Positions 1-4,765 of a DNA stretch of 11,660 bases are shown here, piece by piece. A program made the translations under genes and the position numbers. Source of the stretch: JAJZQD01 sp021847735 (lineage in GTDB: Bacteria; Bacillota; Thermincolia; Thermincolales; UBA2595); contig DAHVYW010000094.1 in NCBI GenBank assembly GCA_027324025.1, forward strand, positions 1-11,660. The letters run 5' to 3'. The first letter of the stretch is position 1, and every line of letters begins with the position of its first letter. Under the pieces are notes generated by a model, which saw only the letters and a list, made by a program, of their open reading frames with translations, ran no database searches and had not been told where the DNA came from.

Positions 1-128
1 CAGTAGCTATTTAGTTTTTCCATTTGCTCGTATGTGGCGTGCTGACAAACACTGATAACCGGTAACCTGTCTACCGGCTGCTTGTTAAGAGCGGCCATAA
101 CGCGTTCACGACTTGTCATATCTGACAT
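1..128 (-). CDS. MtaA/CmuA-type methyltransferase (URO-D family), N-terminus only
   Basis: Only the first 42 codons lie in the window; the gene continues past the left edge. The protein begins MSDMTSRERVMAALNKQPVD and goes on with RLPVISVCQHATYEQMEK. This is the usual opening of the uroporphyrinogen decarboxylase-like methyltransferases (MtaA, MtbA, CmuA), which move a methyl group between a corrinoid protein and a thiol or tetrahydrofolate acceptor in the cytoplasm. An AGGAGG site (140-145 on the complement) lies 11 bases before the ATG, and a second in-frame ATG follows three codons later. The QueG-like gene ends 103 bases upstream on the same strand and I see no promoter or terminator between them, so both probably belong to the operon led by the sigma-54 promoter at 1397-1412. 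A true HemE is less likely because of the ISVCQ segment and the context, but 42 residues cannot settle the subfamily. Confidence 0.72.
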   Translation of the reverse strand, partial: MSDMTSRERVMAALNKQPVDRLPVISVCQHATYEQMEKLNSY

Positions 129-231
129 TTTATCAACATCCTCCTCTTATTGTCATATGGTGAAATGGTAAACAGACTCGGCTTAAACCATCTCTCACCC
201 CTTTCGAAAATGAAGTGTATCGTTAAATAAC

Positions 232-975
232 TTATCTGCGGCTTAACGGACAGGCCGTGATACATAAACCACAAATATATGAACCCACTGTCTCATAATT
301 TTTTTTCAACTGCCGGGCACAGGCTTTCGCTTTGATTTTGGTTTGGCCAATGCTTCCCCGCACCCATTCCTCTGATGAAATCGCCTTCGCAGGACAAACT
401 CCCACGCAGCGGTTACAGCTATTGCATTGTCCCTCTAAATAAGGATCTGTTGAGACTTTGAGGGGAGCGTCGGTAAGAACAGTGGCCCAACTCAACCTGG
501 CGCCGTACTCCTTAGTTACCAACAGCCCGTTTTTACCGACCCATCCAAGGCCCGAGCAGGTGGCAGCTGTTTTATGCGGGAACAGGTGAAACAGGCGAGC
601 TACAAACCGCGGGTCCTGCTTATCGGAATCCGGGGGTATTTCAAAGGCCTTCCAGCCAACAGAACGGAGGAAAGATACCATCCGTTTCTGAATATTTTCC
701 AGGCGCGCGTCAATGACAGGAAACTGGTTGGTGTAAGCCGCGACAAAGTCCTTGGTTACTATACATTCTTTAACGGGAGGGTGGGCTATGGCAAGGGAAA
801 TGGCAACGGGCAGGTGCCAGAATTCCCGTACCAGGCCTTCCCTGACATCACCCACACCTACAAGGGTTGCCCCCCAGGATTTGATTTGCTGCAAAAATAG
901 CTCATGGTCAATAACACAACCGTAGTCTTCTGCCATACCCTTGGGATAGCCTACACTAGCCACCGATGTTTTCAA
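232..975 (-). CDS. QueG-like double [4Fe-4S] cluster protein
   Basis: The product is a 247-residue cytoplasmic iron-sulfur protein. Residues about 140-152 (CSGLGWVGKNGLL) match the conserved segment of the epoxyqueuosine reductase (QueG)/reductive dehalogenase fold. The C-terminus carries two cluster motifs: C184-x2-C187-x2-C190-x3-C194-P, and C219 with C235-x2-C238-x3-C242-P. QueG and its relatives bind a corrinoid next to two [4Fe-4S] clusters; whether this one binds a corrinoid is inference. The start is a TTG at 975 preceded by GAGGTGA about 7 bases upstream, and the protein ends just after the second cluster. It overlaps the preceding small gene by 20 bases, so the two are probably translationally coupled. 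With a methyltransferase next in the operon, a role in reducing or reactivating a corrinoid protein is more likely than queuosine synthesis. It is shorter than typical QueG and lacks any C-terminal HEAT-repeat region. Confidence 0.8.
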   Translation of the reverse strand: MKTSVASVGYPKGMAEDYGCVIDHELFLQQIKSWGATLVGVGDVREGLVREFWHLPVAISLAIAHPPVKECIVTKDFVAAYTNQFPVIDARLENIQKRMVSFLRSVGWKAFEIPPDSDKQDPRFVARLFHLFPHKTAATCSGLGWVGKNGLLVTKEYGARLSWATVLTDAPLKVSTDPYLEGQCNSCNRCVGVCPAKAISSEEWVRGSIGQTKIKAKACARQLKKNYETVGSYICGLCITACPLSRR

Positions 976-1255
976 TGTTGTTCACCTCATTTAGAGAATG
1001 ATTACGGCGTTGGGAATGATAAATACTGTTTAGTTTTTTAAGCAGCATCTTACACTCGATTTTACTGAGGCCCAACAATTTTTCGGACTGTACATCATTA
1101 AGGCTGCCAGTACTTATTAATAGGTGCCTAAGGCTTATTAATTGTTTAAGCGATGGTGGTGAATATACTCCGTAAAGGCTTTCCTGGACCTGATGAACAG
1201 ATTCAATAGACTTGTTGTCACAAGGGTCAAGAAAATCTTTCAATAATTCTATCAC
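956..1255 (-). CDS. Small hypothetical protein, first gene of the sigma-54 operon
   Basis: I do not recognise this 99-residue protein. It is hydrophilic and mostly helical in appearance, with no signal peptide or membrane segment. The middle part (SLKQLISLRHLLISTG followed by LNDVQSEKLLGLSK) has a helix-turn-helix-like rhythm, but no family can be named. I chose the GTG at 1255 because a run AAAGGGGGGG (from 1266 upward on the complement) sits 10 bases before it. The frame stays open to an ATG at 1384, but that codon has no ribosome site and lies about two bases from the predicted start of the sigma-54 transcript, so the long form is unlikely. The gene overlaps the QueG-like gene by 20 bases. 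It could be a small regulator or an accessory protein of the methyltransferase system. Confidence 0.55.
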   Translation of the reverse strand: MIELLKDFLDPCDNKSIESVHQVQESLYGVYSPPSLKQLISLRHLLISTGSLNDVQSEKLLGLSKIECKMLLKKLNSIYHSQRRNHSLNEVNNIENIGG

Positions 1256-1396
1256 GATGTTAGTTCCCCCCCTTTCGAATTGCCGCGACCCCGAATAGCG
1301 GCCTTTATTTAGACACCGGATGTCAAAATGCTTCAATGAAAACACAAATATCCAGGACAACACAGACAGATGGTATTCACCCATAAATTCTTATTA

Positions 1397-1412
1397 AGCA
1401 ATTTTAGTGCCA
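1397..1412 (-). promoter_or_regulatory. Sigma-54 promoter of the methyltransferase-side operon
   Basis: Read on the minus strand this is TGGCACTAAAATTGCT, an exact match to the -24/-12 consensus TGGCAC-N5-TTGCT. GG and GC are 10 bases apart, as RpoN requires. Transcription would start near 1386, giving a leader of about 130 bases before the GTG at 1255. Expression would need an enhancer-binding ATPase, which is not encoded in the window. Confidence 0.85.
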
Positions 1413-1438
1413 AATTTACGGGTTTTTAAAAATGATTT

Positions 1439-1457
1439 AGGTTTTTCACTAAAACCT
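1439..1457. promoter_or_regulatory. Inverted repeat, candidate activator site
   Basis: AGGTTTT and AAAACCT are separated by TCACT. The repeat lies about 30-45 bases upstream of the minus-strand sigma-54 promoter. The half-site resembles those in the palindrome at 1714-1729, in CGGGTTTTTA (1419-1428) and in TAAAACCCG (1516-1524), so one regulator may use them all. Confidence 0.45.
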
Positions 1458-1644
1458 GTCAAATAAGGCGGTTTTAAAGCAAAAAATAAACGCCCTGACC
1501 GGGCATCGTTTCTATTAAAACCCGATTTTTTGTTCCGTTACGATACATTTTTCAAAACCAGCCTTCTGGGCCGGTTCTCCTTTCTTTAAAATTACTGTTA
1601 TATAGCGATACACTTCTCATAATGAAATAGTTGTTCTAATGTGA

Positions 1645-1661
1645 AACAGTGTTCCACTGTT
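1645..1661. promoter_or_regulatory. Inverted repeat AACAGTG/CACTGTT, candidate operator
   Basis: AACAGTG (1645-1651) and CACTGTT (1655-1661) form a perfect 7-bp inverted repeat around TTC. A third copy of the half-site, CACTGTT, lies at 1680-1686. There is no T tract, so it is not a terminator. It lies about 165-180 bases upstream of the first plus-strand sigma-54 promoter, within the range of an enhancer site. Confidence 0.45.
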
Positions 1662-1713
1662 CCATGACCAACAATGATACACTGTTTTTTTACCAGGAAC
1701 AGCCGCCACGTAA

Positions 1714-1729
1714 CAAAAACCGGTTTTTG
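1714..1729. promoter_or_regulatory. Perfect 16-bp palindrome, candidate sigma-54 enhancer site
   Basis: CAAAAACCGGTTTTTG is fully self-complementary. It ends about 95 bases upstream of the -24 element at 1825, a usual distance for an upstream activator sequence. Its AAAACC/GGTTTT halves recur around the opposite promoter. Confidence 0.5.
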
Positions 1730-1766
1730 GGGCAGGACACAATTCTTTGAGCCGGTGGCGTTGTTG

Positions 1767-1841
1767 TTAATTTCATTTTTGATTCCATAAAAACTCAAAT
1801 AAGAGTTTTTTCGTTGTTAAAGAATGGTATATTTCTTGCTA
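1767..1841 (+). repeat. Tandem promoter repeat, copy 1
   Basis: A 75-base unit recurs at 1859-1933 with a period of exactly 92 bases. By hand count about 60 of 75 positions agree. Each unit contains an inverted repeat (here AAAAACTC at 1790-1797 and GAGTTTTT) followed by a sigma-54 core promoter, so a whole promoter cassette has been duplicated. Confidence 0.8.
1825..1840 (+). promoter_or_regulatory. Sigma-54 promoter P1 of the membrane protein gene
   Basis: TGGTATATTTCTTGCT keeps GG and GC 10 bases apart and the full TTGCT -12 box. The -24 box departs from consensus (TGGTAT instead of TGGCAC). The start point would be near 1851. It is probably the weaker of the two tandem promoters. Confidence 0.6.
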
Positions 1842-1858
1842 TACCGGCGGTGCAGTAA

Positions 1859-1933
1859 ATAATTTCAACCTTGATTCCCTAAAAACTCAAACGAAAGTTT
1901 TTCCGTTATTAAACAATGGCATGTTCCTTGCTT
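1859..1933 (+). repeat. Tandem promoter repeat, copy 2
   Basis: Second copy of the unit at 1767-1841. Its inner inverted repeat is AAAAACT/AGTTTTT. The conserved blocks are TTGATTCC, TAAAAACTCAAA, AGTTTTT and the sigma-54 core. The 17 bases between the copies are unrelated. Confidence 0.8.
1917..1932 (+). promoter_or_regulatory. Sigma-54 promoter P2 of the membrane protein gene
   Basis: TGGCATGTTCCTTGCT is a near-consensus -24/-12 element with the correct 10-base spacing between GG and GC. Transcription would begin near 1943, about 30 bases before the ATG at 1973. This is the promoter nearest the gene and the closer to consensus of the pair. Confidence 0.8.
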
Positions 1934-1972
1934 TAACCAATTGTAAATCCGTTTGAAAGGAGGTGAAGAATT

Positions 1973-2809
1973 ATGTCAGAGGTATTCAATATCGGCTTAA
2001 TCCTGTCTTCATTTGCCGGGGGTGTGATCGCAACAGCCATAGGAGCATTGCCTGCATTTATTCTTAGTGGAGTTTTTATACTTATGGGAGTCAGTATCGC
2101 TCTTGGCGGCGGGTCCGCCGACGTGTTGAACTTCATGGGAATAGGGCCATTTTTCGGACCGCACATTGCTTGGGCCTCGGCAGTTGCCGCCACTGCTTAT
2201 GCAGGTAAGAAAAAGCTGCTTGGTGGAATGGACATTAAAGAACCTCTATTAAAATTTGGCGATTATTCCGTGCTTTGTGTCGGAGGCATCTTTGGTGTTT
2301 TAGCCTACCTGATCAGTGCTGTGCTGACCCAGTTTAATTTCCCCGCCAGCCCTATTGCTACAGCGGTGTTTGTAAACCTTGTCATCGCCCGTCTTATCTT
2401 CGGTCAGAGCGGCCTCTTCGGTAAACCGGAAGGTAAGAAGCAGATTTGGCCGTCCAAAGAAAAATTTGTAGTAAATGTTATCCTCGGGTTGTCTGTCGGT
2501 ATGGCTACAGCTTATATTACCAAGGCTACCGGTAATGTATTGCTTGGCTTTGGAATCAGCGCTGTAATCCTTTATTACCTACAAATGGGATTTGAAGTCC
2601 CTGTAACCCACCATGTTTCTTTTACCGCGGCTCTCGTCACCCTAACGACCGGCAACATTTACCTGGGTGCTGTTGCTGGAGGTATCGCTATCATAATCGG
2701 TGAAATAATCACCAACTTGTTCGTAAATGATGGAGACACCCTAATTGACCCGTGGGCCAGTACGATTATGGTAACTTCCTTCTTAATGTATTTTTGGCCC
2801 AAGGTCTAA
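1973..2809 (+). CDS. Polytopic membrane protein of unknown function, sigma-54 controlled
   Basis: The 278-residue product is very hydrophobic, with about eight to ten membrane segments (roughly 9-28, 30-46, 62-78, 98-118, 126-144, 164-182, 188-204, 214-247 and 262-274). There is no cleavable signal peptide and no soluble domain. Possible substrate residues are H64 in the PFFGPH segment, H213-H214 in VPVTHH, and the late segment NDGDTLIDPWA (253-263), which could face a transport path. I cannot assign a transporter family. The ATG follows AAAGGAGGTGA by 6 bases, a very strong site. The gene stands alone: two sigma-54 promoters lie upstream and a strong terminator directly downstream. Its divergent sigma-54 neighbour encodes corrinoid-type proteins, so uptake or release of a methylated substrate or product is a reasonable guess, not a demonstrated role. 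Confidence 0.75.
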   Translation: MSEVFNIGLILSSFAGGVIATAIGALPAFILSGVFILMGVSIALGGGSADVLNFMGIGPFFGPHIAWASAVAATAYAGKKKLLGGMDIKEPLLKFGDYSVLCVGGIFGVLAYLISAVLTQFNFPASPIATAVFVNLVIARLIFGQSGLFGKPEGKKQIWPSKEKFVVNVILGLSVGMATAYITKATGNVLLGFGISAVILYYLQMGFEVPVTHHVSFTAALVTLTTGNIYLGAVAGGIAIIIGEIITNLFVNDGDTLIDPWASTIMVTSFLMYFWPKV

Positions 2810-2821
2810 TTAAATAAAAGA

Positions 2822-2858
2822 AACCTCGTCCCGACACAGGTCGGTACGAGGTTTTTTT
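2822..2858. terminator. Strong intrinsic terminator, probably bidirectional
   Basis: AACCTCGT-C-CCGAC pairs with GTCGG-T-ACGAGGTT (13 pairs around one mismatch, loop ACAG), followed by seven T on the plus strand. On the minus strand the stem is followed by TTTCTTTTATTT. It sits between the convergent membrane protein and barstar genes and can serve both. Confidence 0.92.
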
Positions 2859-2883
2859 ATGTGTAAAATACCATAATAGTGCA

Positions 2884-3450
2884 TTATATATTTCTTGACT
2901 TATTTGATTTCTCCTCGGGGTTCCACACAGCCGGCATTCTCCCTATAGAGTCAAGTCGGATTGTAGGGTCATTTGACTGAACCAAAGCAATCAGTTTCTT
3001 CCCAAGCAGTAAGAAGCCCCACGAATTCCTGTGGATTATATCTAATATAGCTGTCCCCATTTCCGCGAACTTGGCGTTAAAAACATCATAGTTTTGGAAA
3101 GCCAACACCAGGCCTTCACTCTCCGGGATGCAGCCGGCAAGGCAATCATTAAAGGCATCCAAATTCTTTCCGTAATGGGACGGGAACTGTAATTTTGAAG
3201 CAACATCCTGATGAAATTCTTCTTCGCTGGTCCACTTAGCACAATCAAAAAAACATAAGTCCAAGCCTTCTTCTTTAAGGGATTTCAGGTATTTTTCAAA
3301 GATTTCGGGCCTCCAAAAAAGAGAAATGGTTCCGTTTTGGAGAAGTGTGAAACTGGTTTTGACTTCTTTTTTCAAAATTCGCACCTCTTTATTATAAAGC
3401 TTCTTTGATAGCTTGACAGCCGGCAGCCCACAGTTCTGAATTTCATTCAT
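2884..3450 (-). CDS. Barstar-family protein with N-terminal extension
   Basis: Residues about 54-160 form a barstar (barnase inhibitor) domain: FFDCAKWTSEEEFHQDVASK, then the signature FPSHYGKNLDAFNDCL at 89-104. Barstars bind and block secreted or toxin ribonucleases in the cytoplasm. Classical barstar has about 90 residues. This protein has 188, with an extra N-terminal region of about 50 residues and a polar tail. The start at 3450 is chosen because ATGAATGA overlaps the stop of the upstream nuclease-like gene, the usual sign of translational coupling. An in-frame TTG at 3486 with AAGGGG about 10 bases upstream would add 12 residues and cannot be excluded. No barnase-like RNase is visible nearby. 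The coupled partner is a PD-(D/E)XK protein, so it may be the target, or the pair may be immunity remnants. Confidence 0.82.
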   Translation of the reverse strand: MNEIQNCGLPAVKLSKKLYNKEVRILKKEVKTSFTLLQNGTISLFWRPEIFEKYLKSLKEEGLDLCFFDCAKWTSEEEFHQDVASKLQFPSHYGKNLDAFNDCLAGCIPESEGLVLAFQNYDVFNAKFAEMGTAILDIIHRNSWGFLLLGKKLIALVQSNDPTIRLDSIGRMPAVWNPEEKSNKSRNI

Positions 3451-3772
3451 TTTTATCCCAGTCAAATTTAATTCTCTGAACTTCAAAAGGTGGTACCCCT
3501 TCTCGCCTGTACACTAGATAAGTCTGGATGTTGAGGTTTCTTAACGTATATAAATACTTTTTAAGCTGGGCTTTACCCGTGCTTTCATTTTTGGTTGATT
3601 TAATACCTTTTACTTCGAAGAGAGCTATTGGTTCTCCGGTATAAAGGTCTATAACAGCCAAAGCCACCCTGGACTTTCCAACCGGCCATTCAATTGCTAA
3701 TGACTTCTCCGGGTACCCGTATTCAAGGAGTGAATCGACCAAGGCTTTAAGAGTATCCTCATAAAACTCCAT
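3443..3772 (-). CDS. PD-(D/E)XK nuclease-like small protein (HsdR N-terminal-like)
   Basis: The 109-residue product matches the core of the type I restriction HsdR N-terminal fold. It has D42 in AVIDLYTGEP, E53-V-K55 in LFEVKG, and Q69-x3-Y73 in AQLKKYLYTL, which correspond to the D...ExK...QxxxY nuclease signature. It is only the catalytic core, with no helicase or DNA-recognition domain. The ATG at 3772 has AAGGTG 7 bases upstream; a TTG at 3790 would add six residues but has no good site. Its stop overlaps the barstar gene by 8 bases. It could be a small nuclease toxin, a defence effector or a degraded restriction remnant. All three signature elements are present, which argues for activity. 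The fold call is fairly firm and the role is open. Confidence 0.7.
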   Translation of the reverse strand: MEFYEDTLKALVDSLLEYGYPEKSLAIEWPVGKSRVALAVIDLYTGEPIALFEVKGIKSTKNESTGKAQLKKYLYTLRNLNIQTYLVYRREGVPPFEVQRIKFDWDKNE

Positions 3773-3884
3773 AAAATAGCACCTTCCCAATAAAATAGGC
3801 TTCCCCGCCTAATGCATTCATAAATTTAAACCGAAGTAACTTTATATCTTGCGAATAATGTACAATTACTTAAAAATATTAGCA

Positions 3885-3921
3885 GGATTTTCCACAATCC
3901 AGTCGAATAATAACTTATAAT
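3885..3921 (+). promoter_or_regulatory. Promoter -10 box and operator-like repeat before the Panacea gene
   Basis: A perfect -10 box TATAAT is at 3916-3921, 16 bases before the GTG start. No good -35 box is visible. An inverted repeat GGATT-TTCCAC-AATCC (3885-3900) covers the place where it should be, which suits an autorepressed antitoxin-type gene. Confidence 0.5.
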
Positions 3922-3937
3922 ATTCACACGGAGGTAG

Positions 3938-4441
3938 GTGATTGCTATAAAACAATTCATAACCTGCTTTGATATTGCTGATTACTTTATAGCATTTTCC
4001 AATGTAACAGACACTTCAATTACTAATTTGAAACTACAAAAACTTGTTTACTACTCACAAGCTTGGCATTTAGCGCTATATGATAAGCCTCTTTTCCAAG
4101 GTTCTTTTCAGGCATGGGCTCATGGCCCTGTAATGCCGAAATTGTATCATCAATACCAGAAACTTGGATGGCAACCTATAAAGCGAGCTGACTTGGACGA
4201 AGAACACTTGGATAAGCTGGAACAAAAACTTGGTGAAAAGTTGACCGACTTTCTTGAAGATGTCATCAGTGAATACTATGGGTTGACAGCCCATCAACTG
4301 GAAACTTTGACTCATTCCGAAGAACCTTGGATAGCTGCCAGAATGGGGTTATCTGTAAGCGCTGCTTCCAATAACCCGATAAAGAACAAAGACATGATGG
4401 AATATTATAAAAAGTTTGCCGAAAATAGTAAAAGCCTATAA
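3938..4441 (+). CDS. Panacea-domain (SocA/DUF4065) protein
   Basis: The 167-residue soluble protein carries the Panacea domain along most of its length: ITNLKLQKLVYYSQAW (28-43), FQAWAHGPVMPKLY (57-70) and LTHSEEPWIAA (124-134). Panacea domains are found in SocA-type proteolytic adaptors, phage proteins and the antitoxins of PanAT toxin-antitoxin pairs, where they neutralise unrelated toxins. No toxin gene is fused or adjacent on this strand: a terminator follows 17 bases after the stop and the gene has its own promoter. The start is unusual. GTG at 3938 has GGAGG only 3 bases upstream, and the next codon, ATT at 3941, would have better spacing; there is no later start before the conserved region. 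The nearest candidate partner is the divergent nuclease-like/barstar pair. Family call firm, function inferred. Confidence 0.87.
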   Translation: MIAIKQFITCFDIADYFIAFSNVTDTSITNLKLQKLVYYSQAWHLALYDKPLFQGSFQAWAHGPVMPKLYHQYQKLGWQPIKRADLDEEHLDKLEQKLGEKLTDFLEDVISEYYGLTAHQLETLTHSEEPWIAARMGLSVSAASNNPIKNKDMMEYYKKFAENSKSL

Positions 4442-4457
4442 AAACAAAAACTGTTTG

Positions 4458-4484
4458 AAAAGCCCTCGAATAAAGGGCTTTTTT
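4458..4484 (+). terminator. Intrinsic terminator of the Panacea gene
   Basis: AAAAGCCCT pairs with AGGGCTTTT around a 7-base loop and ends in a run of T. It lies 17 bases after the stop codon. Confidence 0.9.
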
Positions 4485-4610
4485 ATTTTACATAGACTTT
4501 TTGCTTACTTACGTCCTTTGCCCCTGGCCGCAAAAAGCTTATGCTCCTAATTACAATCACCTTCCGGCGTGTTTAACGACTACCCCTTGAGTAAGCAGGC
4601 GGTTCAGTGC

Positions 4611-4643
4611 GCAAGTTCTTAGCGCTTCAGCGCTTAGAACTGC
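4611..4643. repeat. Hairpin 1 of the palindromic array
   Basis: AGTTCTTAGCGCT and AGCGCTTAGAACT pair around TC with one mismatch, and GC on both flanks extends the stem across a bulged A. There is no T tract on either side, so it is not an intrinsic terminator. A small hairpin TACCC...GGGTA follows at 4648-4662. Confidence 0.7.
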
Positions 4644-4681
4644 GGCCTACCCCTTGCGGGTAAAAGCAAGTATAGCAAGGA

Positions 4682-4744
4682 AGCTGGGTTATCCGGGGGC
4701 GAAGGCGTACTGGTTTGTACGCTGAAGTCCCGGATAACCCAGCT
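4682..4744. repeat. Long nested hairpin of the palindromic array
   Basis: AGCTGGGTTATCCGGG (4682-4697) is the exact complement of CCCGGATAACCCAGCT (4729-4744). Inside, GCGTAC (4705-4710) pairs with GTACGC (4717-4722), with a purine-rich internal loop between the two stems. It lies 21 bases after the mnmA stop but has no T tract on the minus strand. The shape suits a REP/MITE-like repeat or a structured 3' end. Confidence 0.8.
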
Positions 4745-4765
4745 GACGCAGCTAGACGCCGCTTT

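Larger units (their letters stand above)
1256..1972. other. Divergent regulatory region, no gene
   Basis: This stretch of about 700 bases separates two divergent transcripts. It holds the leader of the minus-strand operon (about 1256-1386), one minus-strand and two plus-strand sigma-54 promoters, a tandem 75-bp repeat, and several inverted repeats. All are listed separately. A short GC hairpin (GCCC at 1492-1495, GGGC at 1501-1504) is followed by T-rich sequence on the minus strand. Open frames inside are short and lack ribosome sites. Confidence 0.7.
4442..4765. other. Gene-free interval with hairpin array
   Basis: After the Panacea terminator there is no credible gene up to the end of mnmA. 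Positions 4490-4600 show nothing recognisable. Positions 4611-4744 hold three consecutive hairpins, listed separately. Confidence 0.6.

Noticed and set aside
574..900. Plus-strand frame of 108 codons opposite the QueG-like gene
   Set aside because: It has no ribosome site and no domain; the minus-strand frame has eight conserved cysteines in register.
1110..1127. 14-base match (GGCACCTATTAATA) between this place (complement) and 10409-10422
   Set aside because: One match of this length is expected about by chance in a window of this size, and one copy lies inside a coding region.
1492..1504. GCCC/GGGC hairpin as minus-strand terminator
   Set aside because: The stem has only 4 bp and there is no gene upstream on that strand to end. 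It may be a protein site or chance.
1598..1798. Open frame of 66 codons on the minus strand in the sigma-54 region
   Set aside because: It has no ribosome site, an odd composition, and covers several inverted repeats and the start of the promoter repeat. Regulatory DNA explains it better.
1767..1933. CRISPR array
   Set aside because: There are only two copies, of 75 bases, with promoter content and no spacers of the right kind.
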